Shown here: piece by piece, positions 51,631 to 61,862 of the stretch
How the letters are laid out: each line of letters starts with the position of its first letter
Position numbering within the stretch: position 1 is the first letter of the stretch
Assembly (NCBI RefSeq): GCF_003589595.1
Contig: NW_020653900.1
Location: 1,691,797 to 1,755,796 of the forward strand
Direction: 5' to 3'
Length of the DNA: 64,000 nt
Source of the DNA: Hyposmocoma kahamanoa
Taxonomy: Eukaryota > Arthropoda > Insecta > Lepidoptera > Cosmopterigidae
The notes under the pieces: model-generated
What the model was told of the DNA's origin: nothing
Databases searched by the model: none
The model's input: the letters and a program-made list of their open reading frames with translations, nothing else
Position numbers and translations under genes: made by a program

Positions 51631-51915
51631 CATTGACTTACAATTATATGGACGTCGGGTCCGCGCTAAAAGTATACGAACTTATAGGGCGTTAAAATCG
51701 TATACAGAGCGTCATTCACGCATTAGTCTTCGTTTGTTCGACTGACAGCGAAGCAAGCAAAATTAGACAGTACTGCGATGACATTACAATTTAAATTCAA
51801 CGTTTTAGCTTTTTCATATTCCTTTACATGTCACTACGTTTAAATAGGTTGACTTGGGATATTTTTTTCGTGGTTTTTGTATTAGACCCGTCGTCCATTT
51901 ATTTGTAAGTCAATG
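51631..51915 (+). mobile_element. P-like MITE copy 2
   Basis: 285 bp, same orientation as 13881-14166 and nearly identical to it. Flanks GCTATGAT (51623-51630) and GCTACGAT (51916-51923): an 8-bp duplication with one change. Confidence 0.92.
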
Positions 51916-51934
51916 GCTACGATGATATATATTT

Positions 51935-52325
51935 TTTTATGAACTAACTCAACTAGTTTGTTATAATTGTTAATACAAAGATCGAACACCTTACAGCATA
52001 TATGCTACAAGACGAATACTAAGATTGAGAGTGATTTTTATTTATAAGTAAATAAGTGTGGATTTGACCTCCATCTCATCTGATGGAAGGCGACGATGAG
52101 GTAACTTTACAACTACCGGCCGAACGAGAAAGTTTATAAATCTCTCACCGAAAAATAGCCAATACAAATCTATAACCGACACATAGAAAAATTTTAGTCG
52201 ACCTTTTAGTTAGTTGGAAGTGCTTTTTCTTTGTGTTCGATCTTTGTATTAAATAATTTTAACATACTAGTGGAGTAATTTCACAAAAGTAATTGAATAC
52301 CACGGTGGTCAAACATCGTGTCATT
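51935..52325. mobile_element. SINE2 tails in inverted pair
   Basis: Left, antisense tail: CTCAACTAGTTTGTTATAAT, AATACAAAGATCGAACAC. Right, sense tail: TGTGTTCGATCTTTGTATTA, CATACTAGTGGAGTAATTTC. About 230 bp between them is not SINE2 and not recognised. Confidence 0.7.
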
Positions 52326-52436
52326 CAATAAACTTGAAAGTTACAATTATTAAAGCAACATCTTTAGTCCGCTGCTGGTAGCTTTATAGGTACCTGGATA
52401 AGTGAAGACATATATTTCTTACAGATGGCGCTTCGG

Positions 52437-52585
52437 CAAAAAAGTCGTTAAAAACCAAGAACAAAGATAGAAACACATAGAAAAATTCGTAAGTTTCCGC
52501 TAGTTCGTTCCGTGGCTTAGTTGGCATAACGTCTAGCACGGTTTGCTAGAAGACGTTGCTTGGAGTCCAGCCTGATCGAAGCAAA
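52437..52585 (+). mobile_element. SINE2, sense
   Basis: AAAAAGTCGTTAAAAACCAA, A box TGGCTTAGTTGG intact, B box drifted (GCTTGGAGTCC). Confidence 0.85.
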
Positions 52586-52764
52586 CTTTTGAAATTATTT
52601 CACAATAATTATATGAATATCTTCTTTATTCCAATATATATGTAAGTTTATTATGTATGTATAATAAGCATGTTTATATTATGTTATTTATTTTATACCA
52701 TATAAATTAACGATTAGCTTTCTAGTATATTGTTCTTATTGTTTAAGTGTAGCACCAACCTATT

Positions 52765-52880
52765 GTGTTTTTTATCTGTTCGGCCCTATGGCTGACTGGT
52801 AGAGAATGCCTTATGGTATTAAGGCCGCCATTTGTACTTCAGTATATTGTACAATAAAGTTCAAATAAATATCTAATATT
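52765..52880 (+). repeat. LINE 3' end, sense
   Basis: GGCTGACTGGTAGAGAATGC, ATGGTATTAAGGCCGCC, then CAATAAAGTTCAAATAAAT: a terminal segment of a moth LINE with AATAAA and an A-rich tail. Confidence 0.65.
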
Positions 52881-52914
52881 TTTTTATATTTTATGTATGT
52901 ACAATTGAAATTAT

Positions 52915-53010
52915 TTACTTACGTGTTGGAAATGTAACAATTTTTTTCGATCTAAATTTTTTCAACAAACTAACGTTCCAGGCTTTTTAGCAATCGCGAA
53001 AATATAAGAA
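52915..53010 (+). repeat. PLE pLTR scrap
   Basis: TCAACAAACTAACGTTCCAG and CAATCGCGAAAATATAAGAA are eroded pLTR blocks. Confidence 0.5.
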
Positions 53011-53404
53011 CTCGAAAGTTTACGAAGTCCAAAAAATATACAAGGAAAAGGAAAAATAAAATGTGCTACCCTGCTCTGTCAGCTACGCAAAGGAAAGAAT
53101 ATACAGCCGACGCATCTGAAGATACCGCCCCTTGCGAGGTCAAGGCCCGAAATGTAGCGATCATCTATCACGCTGTGACAGACGGGTAAAAGGTCGCGGA
53201 ATATCTATCATATTCTGACATATGACACTGGTAATACCATATATTTGTACCTTTATGTATAAATCTATATTGTACAATCGACAATAGGGAGTAGCGTAAC
53301 TGATTTCCTATACTTAACCAGTTCGTAGACTGTAACGGCGTTTGCCTACCAAAAATTAAATACTAGAATATGATAGCTCGCTCGTTTTTTGAGATTCCGA
53401 CATT
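53011..53404. other. No gene recognised
   Basis: Nothing supportable. Confidence 0.4.
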
Positions 53405-53837
53405 GTGCCTGAGTTCTCTGAAGTGGTTGCAAAATTCAAAATTCCATTCTCGTTCGAAAGATTCCGATATGAGGTCCCAGGAAAAAGGAAACTGGTACAA
53501 GACCTTGCAGAATGCGCCCATCACTCGTGTCTTTGGTTTGATCATGTAAAAGCACGGATCAAATTGTCAACGCGCATAGGCTTCGATCTGAACATTAAAT
53601 CCATTAAACAAATTTTTGTATTTGACGCGCAGGGTGAACTCACCGAATTGCGTAATGTGTACAATTCCTGAGGATGTACATCATTTGCTCATGGAGTGCG
53701 TTCGGTCGGAATCTATCAGGGTACGGTTATTGGCACAGGCTGGTTTCCGTACATTTAATGTTGGGGGGTTTCAACCCGTTTTTGTGGGGGCGACATGTAG
53801 TGCTGCGAAGATTTTGTATACATGTTTGGTTAGATAG
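53405..53837 (+). pseudogene. LINE C-terminus with zinc knuckle, frameshifted
   Basis: This is a second jockey/R1-type LINE end, of a different family from 24180. The first frame (from 53405) includes HHSCLWFDHVKARIKLSTRI, in the position of the spacer between RNase H and the zinc knuckle. Near a T5 run at about 53613 the frame shifts. It then reads LTRRVNSPNCVMC, continuing as CTIPEDVHHLLMEC, giving C-x2-C-x7-H-x4-C with the same spacing as in the 25.6-kb element. The frame ends at 53837 and is followed directly by a SINE1 copy. RNase H and RT are absent. The first 50 codons are less certain than the knuckle. Confidence 0.7.
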
Positions 53838-53892
53838 TATTTTGATGTATCTTTCTGGATTTTATATTTTATTAAGTGTTTTCTTTGTATCA

Positions 53893-54045
53893 CGGATGCC
53901 ATGGACACACTTATAGACAACTAGAAATTACACCCAAACTCACGAGATTAATAAATTATAGTCACACAAATATTTCTCCCGAACCGGGATTCCAACCCAG
54001 GACCTCCGTATGGCAGCCCAGAATGGCAATCGTTCAGTCACAGAG
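53893..54045 (-). mobile_element. SINE1, antisense
   Basis: GACACACTTATAGACAACTA, ACACCCAAACTCACGAGA, antisense B box GGGATTCCAACCC and AGAATGGCAATCGTTCAG. Confidence 0.82.
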
Positions 54046-54310
54046 GCTGTTGAGCTGTTGGTCTTGGACCCGAACTGTCATTAATTGTGATCACAATAGA
54101 TCAGCTAATGGTCGCAGTGATGAGTGGCTACAAAGGCCATGAATGGAACCACCTTAATAAGTTTAACTCGTTCATAGATAAGAACGGCATTTACCGTAAA
54201 ATTAAATATCAGAATATGATAGAACGGTTCCCTGTATTGCTACATAAATCTCAAAAAACCATTTACGGGCTTTACTGTGCGACTTCCAAGTGCTTGCTGT
54301 GTAGTTTTTA
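54046..54310. other. No gene recognised
   Basis: Nothing supportable. Confidence 0.35.
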
Positions 54311-54540
54311 ACCGACTTCAAAAAAGGAAAAGGTTCTTAATGTCGAATGCATTTTATTTTTTGTGTGTAGGTTGCACGATTATTCCGGTATTTGTGAACC
54401 GATTTTGAAGATTATTTTATGTTGGAAAGTGGGTACCTCAGTGTAGGACCGTGGATTTAAATTTGAAGAAAATACACTTTTAACCTCGAGTGTCAAACTA
54501 GGGGATGAATCCGGTTGCACTTTCCGGTAACCGATGGTTA
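54311..54540 (+). repeat. ACCGACTTC repeat, sense
   Basis: ACCGACTTCAAAAAAGGAAA start, GTGAACCGATTTTGAAGATT, GGGTACCTCAGTGTAG and ACTAGGGGATGAATCCGG. The right end is eroded. Confidence 0.85.
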
Positions 54541-54634
54541 ACTTTTTAGTTTCATTTCAGTTTGTATTACATATAAGCAATGTCAAAAGTCAGTTCCTTT
54601 TTTTTAATAAAAATTATTTTATTATGATACCGTG

Positions 54635-54742
54635 TGACGGGACGAGCAGGTCGTGCACCTGGTGATAAGCGACACGCCTGTCTATAGCTGTTGCAGTGCC
54701 ACTCAGAGCTTTAAATCGCAAAGATCTGAGGTGCACTGCCAT
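54635..54742 (+). repeat. RepA 5' fragment
   Basis: GTGACGGGACGAGCAGGTCG to GATCTGAGGTGCACTGCC. Confidence 0.82.
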
Positions 54743-54938
54743 ACTTTAATTCTTAATTAATTAATTACTTCATTAATAATAATTCTCTGTTAGTAAATTT
54801 AAATATAAATGTTATGTAATGTAATGTTAAATTATGAATGAGTTTATACCTAAATAAAGAAACATATATTTTTAAAGAGTTTATCATTTTTGGTATTGTT
54901 ATTTTATTGCTTTTGTGTTACATAGTGCATTATTGCAG

Positions 54939-55040
54939 AGGCCGGGAAGTAAGGGACTGCTGGACGAATGTATATTACAAGGATGAGCACCAGCAAGGTC
55001 TTGTATTAATACGAATCAAGCAATCCCCGTACCCGCCGAG
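54939..55040 (+). CDS. Candidate internal exon of an unknown host gene
   Basis: A pyrimidine-rich stretch and CATTATTGCAG (AG at 54937-54938) look like a 3' splice site. CCGAG|GTATGT at 55040/55041 looks like a 5' splice site. The 102 nt between them are open and divisible by three: one base, then codons reading GREVRDCWTNVYYKDEHQQG and LVLIRIKQSPYPP, then two bases. Codon composition is less AT-rich than nearby DNA and no repeat covers it. The frame is also open upstream to an ATG at 54838, which would give a 70-residue protein with one membrane segment (FIIFGIVILLLLCYIVHYC), but that part looks like translated intron. I recognise no family and no partner exon is seen. It may be chance. Confidence 0.35.
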
Positions 55041-55261
55041 GTATGTATAGCATTTTTCTCAAACAATGTGAGAAAATAGTAAAAGACTAAAGAGAGGGAG
55101 ATGTATAATAGACAAAGTAAAAAAAATATTAATTAATATGAAAAGTAATATTTGACGTGTTTGGACAATTATTGCTAAAAGAAAATATTTTTCCAGGCAC
55201 ATTTATTGTAGTCTGCTGAACTTCTTATGATGTGTTTGTGTGTGTCTATTACTGTATTTTA

Positions 55262-55733
55262 ACCGACTTCGAAAACAAGAGGAGGTTCTCAATTCGACTA
55301 TATATTTTTTTGCATATAGTTACGCGATAACTCCGATATTTGTGAACCGATTTTCATGATTCTTTTTTGTTGTAAAGAGAGTACCTCCATAGTGGTTCCA
55401 TTTAATTTTGAAGAAAATTATCCACGTCTTCGGGTGGCTGTCCACGCATGAAAATTCATTTTTATAAATAGCGCCTAAATTTTATTATAAGGAGCAATTA
55501 ATTTAATGGTTGATTTTGCTATTCTTTAATTCAAGGCGTTCTTCTCTCAATATACTTAGAGTAGTGAGAACCGACTTTTATTATCTCCTGTGTCAAGTCC
55601 CATATAGTGACGAATTAGGGGATGAATCCGGGTTTGCGCACTTTCCGATGACCGATTTCAATAACACATGGTAATTATATGTAATTCCACATACTTTTGA
55701 GGTCGGTTTTTTAGTACTCTGTACTGAGATTAT
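55262..55733 (+). repeat. ACCGACTTC repeat, long form, both ends intact
   Basis: Starts ACCGACTTCGAAAACAAGAG and ends GGTCGGTTTTTTAGTACTCT, GTACTGAGATTAT. Carries the same extra block as 28984-29420 (about 55440-55610). About 472 bp. Confidence 0.88.
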
Positions 55734-56564
55734 CGTTATCTCTCTTCTCACTACCACTAGTTTCCGCGACCAAAATACAAAAAAGACGAAAAAAACAAAA
55801 GAATACAAAACGGTTTAGTTTAAATGTTATCGCCATTTTTTTTAAGTAAGCGGTACAGGTAGGTATTTTTAATTCTTGCAACTATGAACACTGAGCAGTT
55901 GGCTGTATGAGTTTTTCTTTTGACTGTTCATTATTAGTAGGTAGATTTAAAACTTTAGAGAAGAGGACAGTAATGGATGTTCATACTTACTTTGCAGGCC
56001 TTGGCCGGGAAGAAGACACACGGTCCATAAATGGCAAACTTTCCGTGTTCGTTTTTTGAATGTACCTAATGTAAACATTTCTGAGCATATTCGAGAAAAT
56101 ATAATATTAACAAGCTCGTTTATTTTAGTTATTGTATCCCGTACTTAGGTCCGTTAGAAGAAATTTTTTTAATAAATAAGCAGAAACTTTTGTTTGCGTT
56201 TTCCTTTTGTTAAATGTGAATTGTGTGTGTTCCGTACAATAAATGTTTAAATATACAGTACATTATTAAATTGTCTAAACTTTTGAAAGCTCAGCACGCT
56301 CGGACTATTTTATAGCTCCGCCTTCGTTGTTCGCTTCGTCGCATCGCGTCGGTAGGCAAATACAATTCCGGTTTCGCTGAAAATCGTAAAAAAATTCGGT
56401 CCAACGTAATTTTACGGTCTTTCGGTCTTTCCTTGGCAAGGATCATTACAGTCTTATTTAAACTTGTTCACAAAATCTTATTATCTGGAGGAGCAAAATC
56501 TAATGTTTTTGTTCCGGTTTGAAAAAAATCTTGCTTAATGGGATTATAATTAAAAGTGATAATT
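55734..56564. other. No gene recognised
   Basis: GCTTCGTCGCATCGCGTCGG near 56335 is a CG-rich spot. No exon or repeat supportable. Confidence 0.4.
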
Positions 56565-56672
56565 ATGATTTAAATAGCGTATATTTGTTTATTCAAAGAA
56601 ACCAATTTAAATCCGAAAAAATAGTTTAATTTCCTATATGTAACAATCGCGACAACCTAAGAATTCGATAAG
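56565..56672 (+). mobile_element. Short fold-back PLE remnant
   Basis: ATTTAAATAGCGTATATTTG and AATTTAAATCCGAAAAAATA, then CCTATATGTAACAATCGCGA and AACCTAAGAATTCGATAA. Confidence 0.7.
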
Positions 56673-56786
56673 TAATAATAATCTTTATTTTATTACAGAT
56701 CATGATATTTTTATAGTTTGTTCTTATTATTTATACTAAGATATGGATAGTGGCGAGTGAGTGACGCGACGGAGAGACAGGTTTAA

Positions 56787-56965
56787 CTGCGTCCGCAGCC
56801 GAACGGTTACCATGCGCTGGTCTGCCACGGATTCAATTCCCGGTTCGGAAGAAATATTTATTTGACCTATATTTATTTCTTACGTGAGTTTGGGTGTAAT
56901 ATGTAGTTATCTCTATGTGTTTGTCCATTGCACCCGCGATACAGAATATCTCTAGTTTTAATTTC
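56787..56965 (+). mobile_element. SINE1, sense, internal deletion
   Basis: TGCGTCCGCAGCCGAACGGT (A box GCAGCCGAACGG), GGTCTGCCACGGATTCAATT (the B box region has lost about 10 bp), TTACGTGAGTTTGGGTGTAA. Confidence 0.82.
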
Positions 56966-57539
56966 TACGTGCGCTATCACTGAGTCCACATGATTATTTT
57001 CAAACTTATACGTGAGGCAAGTTCCCTCTTCTCTTTTTGTTACAATGCCGTACCATCATAAAATTTACGTTTATTTAGTTAGGAAATGCGTAACAAATTG
57101 AAAGAAATAAAAACGAATTCGTCACGTTACATCATGAGTAATACTTACTTTATAATCATTTGATTTACTTCAACCAAACATGTTTCGTAATATTGTTCCA
57201 TTGTCTGCATGTATATAGTAGACTGCTAGTCCTTTAAATAATGTAACCAGTGTAATGTTTAAATAGGTAACAGTTTAGACCAAATCCGCAGTCGTCACAA
57301 GTGATCTCAATATAATTTCACTCATTCGTACATTCACTCAAAATTCACGGAATAGTATGTGAGAAAATTGTACCATAGTACAGGATATCTTTGCAAAAGA
57401 TTAATGAAAAAAAATCATAAGAATATTAGCAAATATCAAACAAACCGATTCGAGTACGTCGTATTTCATTAAACACAAAATATTAACATTGACGTCTTGA
57501 ATGCTGTATATTCGTCAAAAAGCATATGCACATTTTATT
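56966..57539. other. No gene recognised
   Basis: Nothing supportable. Confidence 0.4.
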
Positions 57540-57879
57540 TATTTATTTCCTTGTTCTAAGTTTATTTCTATAAATTTTAAAAATATTACATACAATGATT
57601 TCTTTACACCCCTAAACCTATATTGGTTTGTCTGGGTGCTGCACAATCCTCTTATAAATAATACAAAGTAACTTATTTTAAGCACGATTATAAAATTTAC
57701 ATAACAATGATATGTATGTTATCGTCTCCTATCATTATTACTTTTTTTGTCGGTAGCAAAAGAAAACAAAACAACTAATATCGCCATTCGCAACACAAAA
57801 ACCCGTTCCTGGACACGCTTGATATTGACCAAGCCCGTACTCATACAGCGTGCTCCAACTTACCATACAAATTAAGTAT
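57540..57879 (-). other. Possible LINE 3' UTR, antisense
   Basis: On the minus strand it runs from just after a LINE stop codon to an A-rich end (AAGGAAATAAATAAA). GCAGCACCCAGACAAACCAA is a distinctive block. It may be the 3' UTR of the fragment at 57880 or unrelated flank. Confidence 0.4.
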
Positions 57880-58292
57880 CTAAATAACTACATTTTTTTT
57901 TAAATGATTTTTAATTAAATGATTTTTAAGTAAAAATTTAGTTTTATTTTGCACATTCAATACACCGCAATAGTTAAATAGATCCTCTTCATTACTTCGA
58001 TATTGTTCTTTAATTTTAAATGGTACAATTAATTTTAAAATCCTTATTTGTAGTTTATAAATTTGTTCTAAATATGTTTTAAAAGTATGACTATAGCTTG
58101 TTAAGCGATAAGCAACAACACTCTCCACTAACGCTTTATGTGTATATTTGTATGAGAATACTGCAAGGTACACGACGTTGTATTAGATAAAACTTAGTCA
58201 TAATTGCTCGTAATTTTGAACAAACAAATTCTACATGTGAACCCCAGTTAAATCTATGGTCAATTGTTAAACCAAGGTAGGTAACATATATT
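57880..58292 (-). pseudogene. LINE reverse transcriptase, post-palm segment, inverted
   Basis: The minus strand encodes the segment after the RT palm. From 58292: YVTYLGLTIDHRFNWGSHVE, then CSKLRAIMTKFYLIQRR. After a one-base frame change near 58170: YLAVFSYKYTHKALVESV, then TYLEQIYKLQIRILKLIV. It continues to 57880 with DLFNYCGVLNVQNKTKFL. The pattern YLG-TID--W--H, then K-------LYL, then YL----LQ-RILR-I, then LF--LGIL is typical of jockey-like and CR1-like LINE proteins. The part that follows in such proteins lies next to it on the plus strand (58296 onward), suggesting one insertion with an inversion. Confidence 0.85.
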
Positions 58293-58295
58293 CCC

Positions 58296-58780
58296 CAATT
58301 ACAACACTAACAAGAAACAATAGCAACTTACATAAATTAAAACTTCCCGCAACTGCCCTCAGTCTGTACAGATCCGGCCTACACTCAATGGCCATTCGAA
58401 TTTTTAAAAGCGTACCAAACGGAATAAACAAACCAAGAAATATTATCGACATTTATTGCTCATCTGAAAAAGTACCTTAACAATAACGCATTTTATAAAT
58501 AAAGGAAATATTTAATAAAAGTTATTAGTTAAAGACGAAATATTTATTTCCTAATCATTAAATAGACTAGCTTTTAAACAAATGTTCTTTAATTTAATGT
58601 TACAAGACAATGGGAATAATTACTTATTAGTAATTTGTAGTAATATTTATATTTGTGATTAATAATTTGCAGCGCCCTTGCAGGGTGTCACATGTCTGGC
58701 TACTGTATTATGTTTTGTAACATTTATTTGTGAAACCATGAGTTATGCAATAAAGATATGAATTTGAATAATGAATATGA
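58296..58780 (+). pseudogene. LINE extreme C-terminus and 3' UTR
   Basis: The plus strand encodes LTRNNSNLHKLKLPATALSL, then LHSMAIRIFKSVPNGI. After a frame change near 58450 it gives FIAHLKKYLNNNAFYK and a stop (58498). The order TR------LP, then S---AI-I-N-LP--I, then FK--LK-YL----FY is the closing block of LINE ORF2 proteins. A 3' UTR of about 280 nt follows with GCGCCCTTGCAGGGTGTCAC, CAATAAAG and a GAATTTGAATAATGAATATG tail. The upstream neighbour on the opposite strand encodes the preceding part of the same kind of protein. Confidence 0.82.
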
Positions 58781-59251
58781 ATATATGAACTAGAGGTCTC
58801 TTTTCTCAAAAATGTCACTTACAAAATTAAATCATAGTTCATTTATTTCTTTGTGATGTACAGATTATAAAGTCGTCGTTACAAGAATCAATTTTGAATC
58901 ACTGTGATCCGCCTTGTGACATACAAAGTATTCTTAGTTTTTGTGTCAAAATCCTGTCAAAATGGCTTTTTGCAGTAGCTATATCAACGTCCAATGTCGG
59001 ACACCCCTATAAATCACGCGTTTCAATCCGGAAATCGTAAGAAAGTATTAAAACGAAGAACGTGCGCAGCTACGTGTTTCGGTTTTTACTTTTCGGACTA
59101 AAGGCCCAGATCAAAGTATAGACATGTAGCTTATAAATATGACCCCAATCTCACAAAAAAGCAAAACTGCTTCTTGGTACCAGTTTTTCAAAAAGGTAAC
59201 TCGGAACCCTAAACTTATTTATAGATATTCCTATTCTTTTGTATATAATAG
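58781..59251. other. No gene recognised
   Basis: Nothing supportable. Confidence 0.4.
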
Positions 59252-59336
59252 TAACGGGACAAGCAAGTCGTGCACCTGATAGTAAGTCACACGCCTTTCC
59301 ATAACAGTTACAGTGCAACTCAGAGCTTTAAATTTC
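59252..59336 (+). repeat. RepA 5' fragment
   Basis: AACGGGACAAGCAAGTCGTG to CAACTCAGAGCTTTAAAT. Confidence 0.8.
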
Positions 59337-59500
59337 ATAAAACAAGAGCCTTGAAGGGTAGCTTCCGATGTCAGGCACCTAAATGATGGAATAATCTGCC
59401 TCCTCCCCTTATACAGCCTGTCGCAAGATATGTATTTACAAAACGCATGAAAAATGTATTGATAGAAAACCAGTGTATGCTCTGACACCGGATGTTCCTA
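59337..59500 (+). pseudogene. LINE C-terminal scrap
   Basis: Reads SFRCQAPK, stop, WNNLPPPLIQPVARYVFTKR, MKNVLIENQC. The pattern SFR--AP--WN-LP--I------FK--LK--L is the closing block of CR1/RTE-like LINE proteins. About 45 codons with one internal stop; joined directly to the RepA fragment. Confidence 0.7.
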
Positions 59501-59841
59501 TCTCTTGCCTTCTAAATTATTTATATTTATGTGTATTTACTTTTAACTTTTATAAAATAATGTATACATGTATCGCACGTGTATCGTAAATGTGTAGTGT
59601 GGCATAAAACAGAGGATACACACAGTATGTACCATTTCCACAAGACTCAGCCGACCCTGGAAGAAGAACGACTGAAAATCTGCGTCTGTGTCGCCCGAGA
59701 TGGACATATTGCTAAATCGTATCTTTTTCTTCTTTTGCGTCACTGTACGCACTCAATAACTGAAAATCACACTGCGAGATTTGAATTTGTTATTTTAGTG
59801 TTAAACTAAAGATTGTTTTTTATAATATTTGTTGCACAGGA
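59501..59841. other. No gene recognised
   Basis: A 76-codon plus frame (59579-59809) has no likeness. Confidence 0.35.
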
Positions 59842-59975
59842 AAAAGCTCAGAATACATTTAATAAAAGAAAAAAACAAACAAAACGTACTGCTTATTTCT
59901 ATAAGAAATTTCGTCCTGCAGACCTAAATACAGGACAAATAATTGTAATAACGGGCTTACGTGCACAAACCTAAA
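59842..59975 (+). other. Weak terminal-exon candidate
   Basis: ATATTTGTTGCACAG looks like a 3' splice site, followed by 44 open codons (starting EKAQNTFNKRKKQTKRTAYF) and a stop. It is Lys-rich and may be chance in A-rich DNA; no partner exon. Confidence 0.15.
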
Positions 59976-59979
59976 GATC

Positions 59980-60430
59980 ATTTTGATTTTGATTTTGAAA
60001 ATACAAAATTATGTTATACAATATTTAACATTAAACTATTATAAAGTCGATAAATACTTTTAGATAAATATATATTTCAAAGTATAATACTACAAACTGG
60101 ACAGTAGATAAATAATGCTCCTTAACTCTCAATTTAAAAGTAGCTAATGATGTAGTTTCGTGAACAGAAATAGGAAGTGCGTTCCAAAGTCTGTCTGCAT
60201 GAACAGTGAAGGAGTGAGAATAAAAACCGGAATTGAAGGAAGGAAAAAATAACTGGGACCTAACGAGAGAGCGACAGGGTTTTGTTCTGAGACCTGAGAA
60301 AGCTGAAACGCTCTTTCAGAATCTCGGTAAACGAAGAGTTATTAAGAATATCGTAGAGAACAGAGACAATATGCAAATTCCTGCGGAGACGAATGGGAAG
60401 CCACTTGAGTTGATTGCGATAGTGTGAGAT
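59980..60430 (-). pseudogene. CR1-like LINE C-terminus and tail
   Basis: The minus strand reads HYRNQLKWLPIRLRRNLHIV, then VLYDILNNSSFTEILKERFS. After a frame change near 60262 it reads FNSGFYSHSFTVHADRLWNA, then LPISVHETTSLATFKLRVKE and a stop. This is the classic ending WLPI--R---K-----Y--L, then SF-V-A-RLWN-LP--I----SL--FK--LK. A 3' UTR follows with a (TTTTGA)n-type tail at 59980-60000 on the plus strand. It is a 5'-truncated insertion. A 64-codon plus frame (60233-60427) is its shadow. Confidence 0.9.
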
Positions 60431-60502
60431 TCAAATGTGTATAGTGACTCAATTTAATTAATAAACATTTTGCTTTCTTCTTTCTTTCCTAAATCGCCGC
60501 GG

Positions 60503-60561
60503 CATCCGTCACCTGAGGTATAAGTTGACAAGTCCCATGTGCCTGTAATTTCACCAGCATA
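60503..60561 (+). repeat. RepA middle fragment
   Basis: CCGTCACCTGAGGTATAAGT to GTAATTTCACCAGC. Confidence 0.75.
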
Positions 60562-60942
60562 TAATTTCTAGAATGTGAACTCATACGGCTGCAAAAGTAC
60601 AAATAAAAATCGTGTAATAAATAAATTGTACACGCGCGTTGAAAGCGCTACTAACGTATGTCATGTGAACCAGGCCTAATATTTCATAAGAGTAATTCAT
60701 AGTAGTTGTATATTATAAACGTAACTCTTAGCTACGGCTGATTTACGTTCGGAAGAACTAGGTTAATGAATTATTGTGATATTTATGAAGACACTAATAA
60801 CACACGTAACGCAATAATGTCCTCAGACATTCAGACGAAATGTTCACAACGGCTATTTGACAAGCGATCCCGGAATGCACCTTATAATTTGTATTTCATG
60901 TATTTCGTTATTCTTAAATATTTTCGATTTTAAATTGTATTT
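60562..60942. other. No gene recognised
   Basis: Nothing supportable. Confidence 0.4.
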
Positions 60943-61660
60943 AGGAAATGAAACTATTTTTCCGGATTTAAATCGCGTATATTTGTTTTTTCAAAGAAAC
61001 CGACGTTTCAGGCCCTTTACAGGTCCCATGGTCACGGTTGACTGAGGTGGTACAGACTTCAACCAGTTATGTCTAATATTGATGCAAACCACCACCCTTT
61101 TCACTATAGTTACAATAGTTATTAATTAAGTACCTTATTTTTAATTTTACAAAGAAAACATTCCAATTTACGCTATATTAAGTTTTACAAATTATTTTAT
61201 TGAATGAATTTTTATTAAGTTAAATTTATTTTAATTATTAATAGAAATTAGAATAAACTAAAACATATTAATTAGTACTTCAGTCATGTCTGTTTGGGAT
61301 TTTTCATTAGAGGAAATACTGGGTCAAACTGGTGGTACGGAGAAACCATCTTCCCTGTTGAAATTAGGATGTTTTTTAATTTCAATGGCCTCTCGCAGCA
61401 TCCTGGGCAGATAACGGACTTCTTTTGCAAGGACCTGGGGTTTGTCAAACTTCATTGAATGTGTAGGTTTATCCATGACATGCTCGCAGACTGCAGACTG
61501 CAGACTTGTTGAAAACTGTACCACCTCAGTCAACCGTGACCATGGGACCTGTAAAGGGCCCGAAATGTCGGTTTGTTTGAAAAAACAAATATACGCGATT
61601 TAAATCCGGAAAAGTAGTTTCATTTCCTATGTGTAACAATCGCGAAAACCTAAGAACTTA
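60943..61660 (-). mobile_element. PLE copy 3 with inverted terminal repeats
   Basis: Minus-strand element. pLTR in one orientation at 60943-61070 and in the other at about 61510-61660. Between them lie the 3' UTR (61071-61280) and a GIY-YIG C-terminal piece (about 61281-61503). Both pLTR copies carry the hammerhead-like block (60998-61039 minus; 61532-61573 plus). The join to the upstream pLTR is at a different place from copy 2. Confidence 0.9.
61281..61503 (-). pseudogene. PLE GIY-YIG endonuclease C-terminal piece
   Basis: Reads SAVCEHVMDKPTHSMKFD, KEVRYLPRMLREAIEIKKH and PNFNREDGFSVPPVW. It is nearly identical in wording to the copy at 15463, but starts after the YIGQT block and has a small deletion near the end (WDP lost). 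It has no start codon or RT and serves only to place the element in the PLE class. The EAIEI block holds the conserved Glu of the GIY-YIG C-terminal region. The frame then runs into inverted pLTR sequence, so the 5' side of the element has been replaced. Confidence 0.88.
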
Positions 61661-61794
61661 AATTGTATTTTTTGGTTATGCTAAAAATGCTTCTCTCGGT
61701 TGTACACATATTCGAGATCCGAAAAAGAAGGGTCAATCTACCTTATTGTTTGTACAACCTTTTGTTAAATATACATTTTTTTACGATTATAAGT
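61661..61794. other. No gene recognised
   Basis: Short spacer. Confidence 0.3.
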
Positions 61795-61862
61795 GACGGG
61801 ACGAAAAAGTCTTGCGCCTGGTAGTAAGCGACACATCTGTCCATAGCAGTTGCAGTGTTACA
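61795..61862 (+). repeat. RepA 5' fragment
   Basis: GTGACGGGACGAAAAAGTCT to ATAGCAGTTGCAGTGTTAC. Confidence 0.8.

Noticed and set aside
52512..52570. tRNA-like sequence with perfect A box in SINE2 copies
   Set aside because: The same head recurs in about ten copies with a shared non-tRNA body and no acceptor-stem pairing, so it is a SINE promoter, not a tRNA gene.
54838..55050. 70-residue single-pass membrane protein
   Set aside because: The hydrophobic part coincides with the pyrimidine tract before a good acceptor, so it is probably translated intron. Only the exon-like part was kept, at low confidence.
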